A DNA stretch of 64,000 nucleotides from Lacrimispora xylanisolvens (GCF_002934545.1 NZ_PTJA01000001.1:496001-560000), one strand, 5' to 3'. Positions 23,760 to 33,308 are shown, numbered from the stretch's first letter. Program-made: numbers and translations. Notes: generated by a model not told the origin, from the letters alone.

Positions 23760-26063
23760 ATGGATAAAACTTTATATGATTTAATGGATTGGGCGGGTAT
23801 TGAGGAAATCGTATATTCGGAAGCCGCAGATCCCCACCGGTTATTGGGACCACATGTGACAGGTGCGGGGCTTTTGATTCAGGCCTTTATTCCCACCGCT
23901 GTAACTGTGTCGGTAAAAGGAATCAGGGACGGCATACTTCATCCCATGGAGCGGGTAGATGATGCAGGATTTTTTGCGGTGCTTTTACCTGGAAAGACGA
24001 AATTCCAGTACCTCTATCAGGTTACATATGACAACCAAACCAATGAGGAACTGATTGACCCTTACAGTTTTGAGCCTTACTATACGGATACAGACATAAA
24101 AAAATTCAGTTCCGGAATTCATTACAGCATTTTCGATAAAATGGGAGCGCACCCAATGACCATGAAAGACACGAAAGGCGTTTATTTTTCTGTCTGGGCA
24201 CCTTGTGCCATGAGAGTCAGCGTTGTGGGTGATTTTAACCTGTGGGACGGCAGGCGGCATCCCATGCGAAAGCTTGGTGATTCCGGAATTTTTGAATTAT
24301 TTATTCCAGGTTTACATGTGGGGATGATTTATAAATATGAGATTAAGGCTATGTATGGGGGGATTCAGCTGAAAAGCGACCCTTATGCAAGCTATTGTGA
24401 ACTGCGTCCGGACAATGCTTCTGTAATATGGGATATGAAAAGTTACTCCTGGAATGATGAGGGGTGGCTGAAGAAAAGAGCATCTTGGAATCTTACCAGA
24501 GAGCCGCTTTCTATCTATGAGGTCCATCTTGGGTCATGGCTTCGCAAGGAAGCAGAATATAACAGTGACGGAGAGCCCTTAAATGGATCAGAATTTCTCA
24601 ACTACCGGGAGATTGGTAAGAAGCTGGTATCATACGTAAAAGAAATGGGCTATACTCATGTAGAGCTGCTTCCTGTGATGGAACACCCCCTTGATGCTTC
24701 CTGGGGGTACCAGGTAACTGGCTATTATGCACCTACCAGCCGCTTTGGAACGCCCGATGATTTTAAATATTTTGTAGAACTTTTGCACCAGCAGGGAATT
24801 GGTGTGATTCTTGACTGGGTTCCGGCTCATTTTCCAAGAGACAGTTTTGGACTAGCCTGTTTTGACGGTACCTGCGTTTATGAGCATAAAGATCCCAGAC
24901 AGGGAGCTCACCCTCACTGGGGAACTCTGATCTATAATTACGGGCGCCCTCAGGTGACCAATTTTTTAATTGCCAATGCTCTGTACTGGGTGGAAAAATA
25001 TCATGCAGATGGAATTCGCATGGATGCAGTGGCTTCTATGTTGTATCTGGATTACGGGAAGGATCCAGGCGAATGGATTCCCAATCTTTATGGTGGAAAT
25101 GAAAATCTGGAAGCAGTGGAATTTTTAAAGCACTTAAACTCCATTTTTAAGAACCGTAAGGATGGCGCCGTTTTGATCGCCGAGGAGTCCACAGCCTGGC
25201 CCAGAGTTACCGGAGACGTAAAAGAAGAAGGGCTGGGATTTGATTTTAAATGGAATATGGGCTGGATGAATGACTTTACCGGATATATGCAGTGTGACCC
25301 TTATTTCAGAAAGCACCATTATGGTGAATTGACCTTTAGCCTGTTGTATGCCTACAGCGAAGATTTTATACTGGTTTTCTCCCATGACGAGGTAGTTCAT
25401 TTAAAGGGATCTATGATTGGAAAGATGCCGGGTGATACTTTGGAGTTGAAGGCAGCGAACCTGAGGGCGGCTTATGGATTTATGGCAGGGCATCCGGGGA
25501 AAAAGCTTCTGTTTATGGGTCAGGAATTTGGACAGATCCGGGAATGGGATGAAAACAGAAGCCTGGACTGGGAGCTTTTAGAAGATACGCTGCACAGCCA
25601 GCTGAGGGAGTATGTAAAAGCCCTGAATCACCTCTATTTAAGCCAGCCGGCTTTGTATGCTCTTGATTACGATCCGGATGGTTTCGAATGGGTGGAATGT
25701 ACAAAATCCGGAGACAGTATCATTGTATTCTTAAGAAAAACAAAAAAGAAAGAAGAAACCCTTCTTTTTGTCTGCAACTTTGACACCATGTTACATGAGA
25801 AATACTGCATCGGTGTTCCCTTTGAAGGAAAATATAAGGAACTGATTAACAGCAGTGACCAGGCATTTGGTGGAGACGGATACCAGAATAAGAGAGTAAA
25901 GATATCGAAAAAGAAAGAAGCAGACGAGCGGGAAAATTCCATTGAAATTAACGTGGCTCCTCTCAGTGTAGCCGTTTTTTCCTGCACGCCTGTAAAAGTG
26001 AAGAACACAAAAAGTGTTGTAATAAAAAAGGATAAGAAAGTGAAACAGGAGAATCTGATATGA
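23760..26063 (+). CDS. glgB: 1,4-alpha-glucan branching enzyme
   Basis: A 767-residue GH13 enzyme that creates alpha-1,6 branches in glycogen. An N-terminal module, CBM48 (about 125-230), and the catalytic barrel are followed by an all-beta C-domain. Catalytic residues are Asp in DGIRMDAVASMLYLDYG (about 420), Glu in LIAEESTAWP (about 475) and the Asp of FSHDEVVH. The C-terminus has an extra Lys-rich tail of about 25 residues. It overlaps the MscS gene by 4 bp, and malQ lies 2 kb on. No other glg gene is in the window. Confidence 0.96.
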   Translation: MDKTLYDLMDWAGIEEIVYSEAADPHRLLGPHVTGAGLLIQAFIPTAVTVSVKGIRDGILHPMERVDDAGFFAVLLPGKTKFQYLYQVTYDNQTNEELIDPYSFEPYYTDTDIKKFSSGIHYSIFDKMGAHPMTMKDTKGVYFSVWAPCAMRVSVVGDFNLWDGRRHPMRKLGDSGIFELFIPGLHVGMIYKYEIKAMYGGIQLKSDPYASYCELRPDNASVIWDMKSYSWNDEGWLKKRASWNLTREPLSIYEVHLGSWLRKEAEYNSDGEPLNGSEFLNYREIGKKLVSYVKEMGYTHVELLPVMEHPLDASWGYQVTGYYAPTSRFGTPDDFKYFVELLHQQGIGVILDWVPAHFPRDSFGLACFDGTCVYEHKDPRQGAHPHWGTLIYNYGRPQVTNFLIANALYWVEKYHADGIRMDAVASMLYLDYGKDPGEWIPNLYGGNENLEAVEFLKHLNSIFKNRKDGAVLIAEESTAWPRVTGDVKEEGLGFDFKWNMGWMNDFTGYMQCDPYFRKHHYGELTFSLLYAYSEDFILVFSHDEVVHLKGSMIGKMPGDTLELKAANLRAAYGFMAGHPGKKLLFMGQEFGQIREWDENRSLDWELLEDTLHSQLREYVKALNHLYLSQPALYALDYDPDGFEWVECTKSGDSIIVFLRKTKKKEETLLFVCNFDTMLHEKYCIGVPFEGKYKELINSSDQAFGGDGYQNKRVKISKKKEADERENSIEINVAPLSVAVFSCTPVKVKNTKSVVIKKDKKVKQENLI

Positions 26064-26992
26064 TCGTACATTTGATTGCGGCTGCAGCGTCACAGGAAAC
26101 CACCACTGCAGCACCCCAGGAAACCATTGCAGCACTGCAGGAAGTACAGGAAAACCTGGAACAATTAAAACCCAATGTTATGTTGGAAACCATAAAAGGC
26201 TGGATGCCTTCCATCATTTCATTTGGAATCAGTATTTTACTAGCAATCGTAATTTTTTTCATTGGATCAAGAGTGATTAAAATTTTACATGGAATGCTGA
26301 ATCGCTCTTTTAAAAGAGTGGATATGGAAGTCAGCGTAAGGAAATTTCTTCTCTCTGTCATAAATGCGGCTATGTACTGCCTTCTGGCATTTATCATCGC
26401 AGGGCAGGTGGGAGTGAATTCTGCATCTATCGTGGCACTACTTGGTTCTGCCAGTATTGCCATCGGCCTTGCTGTCCAGGGAAGCCTTGCAAATTTTGCG
26501 GGAGGGGTTTTAATCCTTCTTATGAAGCCGTTCCGGGTCGGTGATTATATTGTATCAGAATCAGGAGAAGGAACTGTCCGTACCATTGGTCTGGTCTATA
26601 CTGTTCTTACTACAGCAGATAATAAGCAGGTTGTGATACCAAACGGGACGCTTTCCAACCATCCGCTAACCAATGTAACAGCCATGGATAAACGCAGACT
26701 TGATATACTTGTGGAGATTGGCTATGGAGCGGATTTAAAAAAGGCGAAGGAGCTGCTTCAAATGATTTTTGACAGTCAGCCAGAGGTAAAAAAGGATGAG
26801 CCGATTGATATTTTCGTCAATGCGCTATCGGCTAATTCTGTGACTCTTGGGGGAAGAGGATGGACTTTAGTGGAAGATTACTGGACAGCCAGGTGGAAGA
26901 TTCTAGAGAGGATTAAGCTGGAGTTTGATGAGGCGGGGATTGAGATCCCTTACAGCCAGCTGGATGTTCATATTAAAGATGGTGGGAGGTAG
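26060..26992 (+). CDS. mscS: Small-conductance mechanosensitive channel, MscS family
   Basis: A 310-residue channel opening under membrane tension. It has three helices (about 53-73, 94-114, 120-150). The pore helix is Gly/Ala-rich (LLGSASIAIGLAVQGSLANFAGG, given here as two parts, LLGSASIAIGLA and VQGSLANFAGG), followed by the beta domain with PFRVGDYI and IPNGTLSNHPLTN. An Ala/Gln/Thr-rich N-terminal extension precedes TM1. Translation is coupled to glgB by a 4-bp overlap, an arrangement that may be incidental. A bidirectional terminator follows. Confidence 0.94.
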   Translation: MIVHLIAAAASQETTTAAPQETIAALQEVQENLEQLKPNVMLETIKGWMPSIISFGISILLAIVIFFIGSRVIKILHGMLNRSFKRVDMEVSVRKFLLSVINAAMYCLLAFIIAGQVGVNSASIVALLGSASIAIGLAVQGSLANFAGGVLILLMKPFRVGDYIVSESGEGTVRTIGLVYTVLTTADNKQVVIPNGTLSNHPLTNVTAMDKRRLDILVEIGYGADLKKAKELLQMIFDSQPEVKKDEPIDIFVNALSANSVTLGGRGWTLVEDYWTARWKILERIKLEFDEAGIEIPYSQLDVHIKDGGR

Positions 26993-26999
26993 AAAGAAA

Positions 27000-27034
27000 G
27001 CAGCATGTTCTGAGAATGTCTCTGAGCATGCTGC
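27000..27034. terminator. Bidirectional terminator between mscS and SIMPL gene
   Basis: 16-nt arms with one mismatch and one G-T pair around a 3-nt loop, with T-rich sequence outside on the plus strand and TTTCTTTCTACC-type sequence on the minus strand. Confidence 0.8.
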
Positions 27035-27043
27035 TGCTTTTAG

Positions 27044-27796
27044 TTATTTAATGCTGTAGGTTACGGTAACCTGTGCCGTTACGCTGATCTGACCAGGCTC
27101 AATGGCTAAGGCCTTGGCACCAGACTCAAGGGAAGCTGTGGCTGAGTCAGCATTATAAGTGGTATAGCGGTTCTCATTGTAAGAACTGATTTCCTGTACA
27201 TTTGTGACTTCGCCAAGAGATTTTCCGCTTGCAGCGGCCATAGCCTCGGCTTTTACTTTCGAGGTTTCAACTGCCTTTTTTAAGGCTTCCTGATAGGACT
27301 CATCATATTTGCTGGACAGGTAAGAAATCCGGTCTATGGTATTGATACCTGCCTCTATGGAAGAAGAGAGGAGTGTACCCACCTGATCCATAGGAATATC
27401 AGATACAACAATACCAGTTCTCATCTCATATCCGGTTATTTTTTGTCCGTTGTTCCAGTCGTAAACAGGCTGAAGACCGAAGCTGGAAGTCTGAATGGAT
27501 TTTTCATCAATGCCTGTGCTTTTTAAAAAGCTGAGCACTTTATCTACATCAGTGCTGTTTAAATCCTGAACCGATTTTGGATCTGCGGCCTGGGAAGAAA
27601 CTGCAAAGCTGACTTCGGCTTTGTCGGGAACGACCTTTACTTCCTCCTGACTTTGTACCTGTATATTGTTCTGGTTCTGTGTGTTTACAATCGCCTGATT
27701 AGCTGGGGCAGCGCCGGTCGTCTGGGTGCAGGCGGTTAAGCCGATTACTGCGGCTGCTGCAGCAGCTGCTGCCAGTGGTTTATTCATCTTTCTCAT
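27044..27796 (-). CDS. SIMPL-domain (DUF541) lipoprotein
   Basis: A 250-residue exported lipoprotein. The signal peptide ends in LTAC (Cys23). Residues about 40-248 are a SIMPL/DUF541 domain, with an opening KVVPDKAEVSFAV strand and the QTSSFGLQPVYDWNNGQ segment. Related proteins occur in Gram-negative periplasm and at the Gram-positive surface. Their function is poorly defined (oxidative-stress protection and kinase association have been proposed for relatives). It is convergent with mscS and transcribed singly. Confidence 0.88.
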   Translation of the reverse strand: MRKMNKPLAAAAAAAAVIGLTACTQTTGAAPANQAIVNTQNQNNIQVQSQEEVKVVPDKAEVSFAVSSQAADPKSVQDLNSTDVDKVLSFLKSTGIDEKSIQTSSFGLQPVYDWNNGQKITGYEMRTGIVVSDIPMDQVGTLLSSSIEAGINTIDRISYLSSKYDESYQEALKKAVETSKVKAEAMAAASGKSLGEVTNVQEISSYNENRYTTYNADSATASLESGAKALAIEPGQISVTAQVTVTYSIK

Positions 27797-27947
27797 AATA
27801 AAATCCTCCTAATGTTGTAGTAGTTGCTGCTTTGTTGTTACATCCTTATTCTACATGAAATCAAACGAATTAGTATTTCTTTTCTCTTAACATTCCGGGT
27901 CGAAATTCCTATGATTTATTTACAAAAAAATCCTGAGGAGGCAATGG

Positions 27948-27976
27948 TTGCCATTCCAATGGCTTTATGATATTGT
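27948..27976 (+). promoter_or_regulatory. Possible sigma-A promoter of malQ
   Basis: TTGCCA (27948-27953) and TATTGT (27971-27976) with 17-bp spacing. Confidence 0.45.
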
Positions 27977-28032
27977 TAACCAATAAGAACGTTGAAACAT
28001 AGGAAAAATGTGTAGATAAAGGAGACTGGTTT

Positions 28033-29511
28033 ATGCGGAAATGCGGTATATTGCTTCCGGTTTCAAGCCTTCCGTCCAAGTACGGAATCGGAGCGTTTTC
28101 AAAAGAGGCATATGAATGGATTGATCTGTTAAAAAGGGCGGGACAGCATTACTGGCAGATTCTGCCTCTTGGACCTACGGGATATGGGGATTCTCCTTAC
28201 CAGTCCTTTTCCTCCTTTGCAGGAAATCCTTATTTTATTGATCTGGAGGAACTGGTCAGAGAGGATTTAATATCTGCCACCCAGTGCGATTTACTGAATT
28301 TTGGTGATGATGCCTCATCTGTAAATTATGAAAAGATTTATGAAAACCGTTATCCATTGCTTAAGCAGGCATATGTATCCTGGAAAGAAAAAGGGAATTC
28401 TGCAGAAGCAATCTCAGAAACGCTGAGTGAGGAAACGGTGTGGTATTGCTTTTTTATGGCATTAAAGGATCATTTTCAGGGAAAAAGCTGGATTCACTGG
28501 GAAGAGGACATTCGTTTAAAAAAAGAAGAGGCAGTTGTACATTATAAGAAACTGCTTGCTGATGAAATGGGCTTTTATATATTTCTTCAGATTAAGTTTT
28601 GGGAACAATGGAAGAAGTTAAAGGCCTATGCCGGTGAACAGGGAATCCGGATTATTGGTGATCTGCCTATCTACGTGGCATTTGACAGCGCAGATGCCTG
28701 GGGACATCCGGAACTGTTTCAGTTTGATGAAAAAGGATATCCGGAGGCAGTAGCCGGCTGTCCGCCCGATGCATTTTCTTCTACTGGCCAGCTGTGGGGC
28801 AATCCACTTTACCGATGGGACTATCATAAAGAGACTGGATATGAATGGTGGATGAAGCGACTGGAATACAGCTTTTGCCTCTATGATACGGTGAGAGTGG
28901 ATCATTTCCGGGGGTTTGATGAGTATTACCGCGTACCTGCAGGAAGAGAAGATGCCATGGTGGGAACCTGGGAAAAGGGACCGGGAATCCAGCTGTTTAC
29001 CCAGCTAAAAGAGAGATTCGGTGATCTTGACATCATTGCAGAAGATCTGGGATTTCTGACACCATCGGTACTGGATCTGCTTTCTGAAACAGGTTTTCCG
29101 GGAATGAAGGTTTTAGAATTTGCATTTGATGCCAATGGGGAAAGCATTTATCTCCCTCATAATTATTCGAAAAATTGTGTTGTTTACACCGGCACTCATG
29201 ATAACCAGACCCTGAAAAGCTGGTACGAGGACATTTCTGAAGCAGACCGGAATTTCAGCCGCAGATACTTAAATAATTACAATACCCCTTATGAGGAGAT
29301 TCACTGGGATTTCATCAGGCTGGCCCTTGCAAGTGTGGCAAATCTTGCAGTAATACCGGTGCAGGACTATCTGGGAACGGGCAGGAACGGGAGAATCAAT
29401 GAGCCGTCTACTCTTGGGAATAACTGGAAGTGGCGCTTGAAACCAGGTGAGATAACAGAAGATCTTGTGCTTAAGTGCAGAGAGTTAGCGCTTTTGTATG
29501 GAAGAAAATAA
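28033..29511 (+). CDS. malQ: 4-alpha-glucanotransferase (amylomaltase)
   Basis: A 492-residue GH77 enzyme that disproportionates maltodextrins. The N-terminal GILLPVSSLPSKYGIG and QILPLGPTGYGDSPYQ segments bind substrate. Catalytic residues are Asp in VRVDHFRGF (about 286), Glu in IAEDLGFLTP (about 335), and Asp in TGTHDNQT (about 388). It starts at ATG behind AAAGGAG. With GlgB it points to glycogen or starch-dextrin turnover. A terminator begins immediately after the stop. Confidence 0.96.
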   Translation: MRKCGILLPVSSLPSKYGIGAFSKEAYEWIDLLKRAGQHYWQILPLGPTGYGDSPYQSFSSFAGNPYFIDLEELVREDLISATQCDLLNFGDDASSVNYEKIYENRYPLLKQAYVSWKEKGNSAEAISETLSEETVWYCFFMALKDHFQGKSWIHWEEDIRLKKEEAVVHYKKLLADEMGFYIFLQIKFWEQWKKLKAYAGEQGIRIIGDLPIYVAFDSADAWGHPELFQFDEKGYPEAVAGCPPDAFSSTGQLWGNPLYRWDYHKETGYEWWMKRLEYSFCLYDTVRVDHFRGFDEYYRVPAGREDAMVGTWEKGPGIQLFTQLKERFGDLDIIAEDLGFLTPSVLDLLSETGFPGMKVLEFAFDANGESIYLPHNYSKNCVVYTGTHDNQTLKSWYEDISEADRNFSRRYLNNYNTPYEEIHWDFIRLALASVANLAVIPVQDYLGTGRNGRINEPSTLGNNWKWRLKPGEITEDLVLKCRELALLYGRK

Positions 29512-29556
29512 AAAAGCCGGATCCGTGCCTTTACAGGGAACATGGATCCGGCTTTT
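29512..29556. terminator. Terminator of malQ
   Basis: 13-nt perfect arms AAAAGCCGGATCC/GGATCCGGCTTTT. Being symmetric with A and T ends it can also act on the minus-strand gene at 29575. Confidence 0.85.
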
Positions 29557-29574
29557 GCCGTATAAGCAAATAGA

Positions 29575-30507
29575 TTATTTCTTTTTGCCTGTATTTGATT
29601 TGGAAGTAGATTTCGTAGTGTCTGTACTCTTAACAGACTCTTTCGAGGATTTGGTACTGTTTGTGGATTTGGTATTGTTAGTTGATTTTGTAACGCTGGT
29701 TGATTTTGTATCGTTGGTTGATTTTGTATCGCTTACTGATTTTGTTTCTTTTGTTTCATCTTCAGCATCGGTTTCTAAGGAAGTATTTGTGTCAGCAGTG
29801 TCTCCATTTTCTGCAGCTTCTTCGTTTTTCATCTCAGCATCTTCGAAACTATCTCCCTGAGGGGTAAAGGTAACATGAAGTTCATTGCCAATCTTATCCT
29901 TGGCTGTAATGGTGATGTTCTCCTTCTTAATTTCAAATGTCACAAGTCCGGTACTGCGGTCAATAGAAAGAGGAAGGATATCCGTATTATCTTCATCAGA
30001 GGCCGTAATGGAGGAATAATCCACACCAGACTGAGTATCTTCCAGACGGAATGAAAGAATGCCATTATCAAGAACATTGTCTTTCACAGCAGGAGGAGTA
30101 TCATCAAGAACATTAACTGTTTCATAGGAAACAGACTTCATCTTATTAAATCCAGTCAGCTTCACTTCCAGTGTTCCGTTATTTTTTAATGTGGTTTTAT
30201 AAGTACTTCCCCCTGTCTTGGTTAATTCAATGGGGGTACTGTCCAGGGAAACTTCCATAGTCTTTATGGGAAGAAGGGATTTCACCTTTAATTCCATCGT
30301 GGTAGAAATAAAATCGCTGCTTTCACCAATGGTAATCTCTGCCTTCGGGCGGGCTGTTACCAGTAAAAAGATAATTCCGTTAATTACGATGAAAGGAAGC
30401 ACATAAAACAGAAGGACCGAAAGAAAACCGCTTTTTCCGTTGTCACGCCGGTATCCGGAGCTTGTCCTGCGGCGATCCGGCCTGGTTTGATTGTTATACT
30501 GAGTCAT
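29575..30507 (-). CDS. Membrane-anchored protein with Lys-Ser-Thr repeat tail (function unknown)
   Basis: A 310-residue protein that I do not recognise. A basic, Arg-rich cytoplasmic N-terminus (1-26) is followed by one TM helix (about 28-50), an extracellular all-beta part (about 55-215) resembling bacterial Ig-like strands with an acidic motif SSITASDEDNTD, a Glu/Asp-rich linker, and a C-terminal tail of about 60 residues made of TKST-[NS]-x units ending in Lys-Lys-Lys. The tail is encoded by short tandem DNA repeats (29640-29755) that could vary in number by slippage. It may be wall-associated through the cationic tail. Confidence 0.7.
   Translation of the reverse strand: MTQYNNQTRPDRRRTSSGYRRDNGKSGFLSVLLFYVLPFIVINGIIFLLVTARPKAEITIGESSDFISTTMELKVKSLLPIKTMEVSLDSTPIELTKTGGSTYKTTLKNNGTLEVKLTGFNKMKSVSYETVNVLDDTPPAVKDNVLDNGILSFRLEDTQSGVDYSSITASDEDNTDILPLSIDRSTGLVTFEIKKENITITAKDKIGNELHVTFTPQGDSFEDAEMKNEEAAENGDTADTNTSLETDAEDETKETKSVSDTKSTNDTKSTSVTKSTNNTKSTNSTKSSKESVKSTDTTKSTSKSNTGKKK
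29640..29755 (-). repeat. Short tandem repeats coding for the KST-rich tail
   Basis: Degenerate 15-18 bp units (GATTTTGTATCG-like on the plus strand) repeat about six times in frame. Confidence 0.65.
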
Positions 30508-30656
30508 ATGAATTCAAATTCCTCCTGATAATTATTCCGTTACCTAGCATAGCAGAAAATGGGGGATCTTACAAGTTTATATGATAAATTGTAATAATTT
30601 AATTTATTCTTACGATAAGACCGGTACACGTGTATTTAAAAGCATTTAATGTATAA

Positions 30657-30683
30657 AAAATACGCCCGTATGGGCGCATTTTT
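30657..30683 (-). terminator. Terminator of the lipoprotein gene at 30687
   Basis: CGCCC/GGGCG stem with GTAT loop and outer A/T pairs, followed on the minus strand by six T. Confidence 0.7.
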
Positions 30684-30686
30684 AAG

Positions 30687-31337
30687 TTATCTGATAGTCA
30701 GAACATAGCTGTCTTTTGTACCAGAAGGCTCCAGCGTAATGGAGAGAGGATTCTGGGATTCAGCGACTTCCTGGGGACACTGAAACAGGAAGTGTACTCC
30801 TAATGTCTGGAGAGGTTTAATGGATGTAATGTTGGCATAGGTAAAACCGGTGTTTCCATCTTCAGGAACTGCCTGTCCGGAGTAGGTATAGCCTCCATTG
30901 TAATCAGCGGTAGCTGTTATGATTTCGTCACAGGGTAAATTTTGTTTAGCCAGATTCTTAACATCAAGATCCAGATGAATGTAAACATTGCCTGGATCAG
31001 CTGCATAATGGGTATAGAATCCCGAAGTATCATCTGGAAGAACATCATAGGATAGTTCCGCTTTATTCACTGTGATCTCCATGGCATCCGTGGTAATTAC
31101 GCCTCCGATGGCGATGGGTGTACCGTTCTGGACTGCCTTTGTCTCTTCCACTGTGGTTTCCGGAACTGTTTCAAGCTGAGCCTTTAAATCAGCATTTTCC
31201 TGCTTTAATTCTTCTACCTGGGCCTTTAAACTTTCCACCTGGGAATTATCAGGGGCAGTCGTGGAAGCTTTACTGCCGCAGGCAGACAGGCTGATAGAAG
31301 CCACGCATAATACAGGAATTAACCATTTCTTTTTCAT
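30687..31337 (-). CDS. Lipoprotein with coiled coil and immunoglobulin-like C-terminal domain
   Basis: A 216-residue exported lipoprotein. The lipobox LSAC gives Cys20. A Gln/Glu/Leu heptad coiled coil (about 34-60) links to a beta-rich domain (about 75-216) with the pattern of DUF4352/telokin-like antibody-fold domains, which are common in clostridial lipoproteins. Function is unknown. It is a single-gene unit with a terminator of its own. Confidence 0.78.
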   Translation of the reverse strand: MKKKWLIPVLCVASISLSACGSKASTTAPDNSQVESLKAQVEELKQENADLKAQLETVPETTVEETKAVQNGTPIAIGGVITTDAMEITVNKAELSYDVLPDDTSGFYTHYAADPGNVYIHLDLDVKNLAKQNLPCDEIITATADYNGGYTYSGQAVPEDGNTGFTYANITSIKPLQTLGVHFLFQCPQEVAESQNPLSITLEPSGTKDSYVLTIR

Positions 31338-31535
31338 ACTTTTTACCTCTTTTATCTTTTGTATTATTAAAAAGCCTAAGGCTGTTTTAATCTAAATCAT
31401 TATTATACCCTATTTTCAGCCTAAATGCGAATCTTATTAATATGAATAGTTTAAATAATTAAGTTATTTTGAAATGTGGTCTGTTAAATAGTCAAAATCT
31501 GTGCTAATATAAAAAAAAAGACAAGGAGATCAGGT

Positions 31536-32078
31536 ATGGTGGAGAAAGCTGTTGCATTTGCGGCCAAGTGCCATGAGGGAACCTGCAGGAAAGGAACTCA
31601 CATCCCCTATATTGTCCACCCTTTGGAGACAGCAGTAATTGTATCTTTGATGACTGCTGACCAGGAACTCATATGCGCTGCGCTGCTTCATGATGTGATT
31701 GAAGATGCGGGAGTCACGAAATCACAGCTGGAAGAAGAATTTGGAAGCCGTGTGGCACATCTGGTTATGGAAGAAACGGAAGACAAAACAAAAAGCTGGA
31801 AAGAACGTAAGAGTGCCACATTAAAGCACTTGGAACATGCCTCAGAGGAGATTAAGATTCTTGTATTGGCAGACAAGCTTAGTAATCTCAGATCAACTGC
31901 CAGAGATTACCTTCTTATAGGTGATGAGATCTGGAAGCGTTTCAATGAAAAGGACAAAGCCCAGCATGCGTGGTACTATCTGAATATAGCCGATCTCTTA
32001 ATTGAATTAGAAAATTTTGGTGTTTATCAGGAGTATAAAACTCTGTGTGAACAAGTATTTGGTAAGAGTCATAAGTAA
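31536..32078 (+). CDS. Stand-alone HD-domain hydrolase, small (p)ppGpp hydrolase-like
   Basis: A 180-residue cytoplasmic protein built from one HD domain: His in AAKCHEG (about 13), HPLETA (about 30), LLHDVIEDAG (His-Asp about 51-52) and LADKLSNLRS (about 112, Asp ligand). This is the RelA/SpoT hydrolase-domain pattern without synthetase, TGS or ACT domains, as in MESH1-like small alarmone hydrolases. ppGpp or a related nucleotide is a likely substrate, but not proven. RBS AAGGAG lies 8 bp from the start. A terminator hairpin follows at 32148. Confidence 0.86.
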   Translation: MVEKAVAFAAKCHEGTCRKGTHIPYIVHPLETAVIVSLMTADQELICAALLHDVIEDAGVTKSQLEEEFGSRVAHLVMEETEDKTKSWKERKSATLKHLEHASEEIKILVLADKLSNLRSTARDYLLIGDEIWKRFNEKDKAQHAWYYLNIADLLIELENFGVYQEYKTLCEQVFGKSHK

Positions 32079-32147
32079 GAAATGTAAATATTGCGATTCA
32101 TTCTATATTTTTATCTGCTATTTTTCTTTTAACTGATTATTTGCGAT

Positions 32148-32174
32148 AAACTGCCGATGCTCATTCGGTAGTTT
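32148..32174 (+). terminator. Terminator after the HD hydrolase gene
   Basis: 10-bp perfect arms AAACTGCCGA/TCGGTAGTTT, 7-nt loop, ending in T. It separates this gene from the exopolysaccharide locus. Confidence 0.7.
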
Positions 32175-32342
32175 TAAAGTCATTTCTTTTCGTATTTTCC
32201 CAACATTAAATGGATATTGAATCCTTTTGAGAAGTCATGGATAAAGCTATTTATCAATGGTTTGGTTAAAAACCTCCTTTTTCAGGCAAACTACCAGATA
32301 AAGGCTTTATGATATGATTTGTTACCGAAAGGAGTGCGGCAT

Positions 32343-33308
32343 ATGAACAAACTTTGTATTGTTGTGCCATGCTATAACGAGGAACAGGCGCTTTTGTATA
32401 CCAATGCAGAATTAATAAATATTATGAACAGACTGGTGAAATCTGGAAAAGTTGACAAAACCAGTTTTATTCTTTATGTAGACGACGGCAGTAAGGATGG
32501 TACCTGGAATTTAATTTGTAATTTCAGGAAACAGTCAGCCATGATCTTTGGTCTTAAGCTTGCCAGAAACACAGGACATCAAAATGCTTTGACCGCTGGT
32601 CTTTTAACAGCCATGAATTATGCTGATATGGTTATTTCAATTGATGCGGACTTACAGGATGATGTCTCTGTTATGGAAGAGATGGTGGATTTATACCTTC
32701 GGGGTAATGATATCGTGTATGGAGTTCGTAACAGGCGTGATACAGATACTTTATTTAAAAAGTTTTCTGCTCTTGGCTTTTACAGGCTGATGCAGCTGAT
32801 GAAGATAAAGATTGTTTATAATCATGCGGATTACCGGCTTATGTCCAAACGTGCGCTGCTGCAATTTTCTCTATATAAGGAACGAAATTTATTTTTAAGA
32901 GGAATTGTACCTTTAATTGGATATCCATCAGCTACAGTCATGTATGACCGGAAATCCCGGGTTGCTGGCAGATCCAAATATTCATTGGGCAAGATGTTCT
33001 CCATGGCGTTTGAAGGAATTACATCTTTTAGCATACAACCCATCCAGATGATAACCGATTTAGGTCTTGGGATTGTGTTGTTCAGTATATGCGCAGCAAT
33101 CTACGCCTTTTATTCCTATATTACTGGAAAAGTGGTTGCAGGCTGGACTTCTACCATTTTATCAATCTGGTTTATCGGTGGTGTACAGCTTTTATCTGTG
33201 GGACTTATTGGCACTTATATAGGAAAGATTTATGTGGAAGTGAAAGAACGGCCCAGATATGCCATTGAGGTAAACCATTTAACGGAGATCAGGCATGAAC
33301 AATCGTAA
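32343..33308 (+). CDS. GT2 glycosyltransferase, GtrB/DPM1-like (polyprenyl-phosphate sugar transferase)
   Basis: A 321-residue enzyme. The GT-A domain (about 1-220) has VVPCYNEE, YVDDGSKDGT and the metal-binding DADLQDD (about 97-103). Two C-terminal TM helices (about 230-255, 270-290) end in a short tail. This architecture makes polyprenyl-phosphate-hexose for export and use by GT-C enzymes. The longest frame starts at TTG 32319, but AAAGGAG (32328-32334) is properly placed for ATG 32343. It opens the exopolysaccharide locus and overlaps the next gene by 14 bp. Confidence 0.92.
   Translation: MNKLCIVVPCYNEEQALLYTNAELINIMNRLVKSGKVDKTSFILYVDDGSKDGTWNLICNFRKQSAMIFGLKLARNTGHQNALTAGLLTAMNYADMVISIDADLQDDVSVMEEMVDLYLRGNDIVYGVRNRRDTDTLFKKFSALGFYRLMQLMKIKIVYNHADYRLMSKRALLQFSLYKERNLFLRGIVPLIGYPSATVMYDRKSRVAGRSKYSLGKMFSMAFEGITSFSIQPIQMITDLGLGIVLFSICAAIYAFYSYITGKVVAGWTSTILSIWFIGGVQLLSVGLIGTYIGKIYVEVKERPRYAIEVNHLTEIRHEQS

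Noticed and set aside
29498-29860. Plus-strand frame of about 120 codons rich in Val-Asp-Phe repeats
   Set aside because: It is the antisense shadow of the KST-repeat tail of the minus-strand gene at 29575 and overlaps the malQ terminator. Its repeats mirror that gene's codons.
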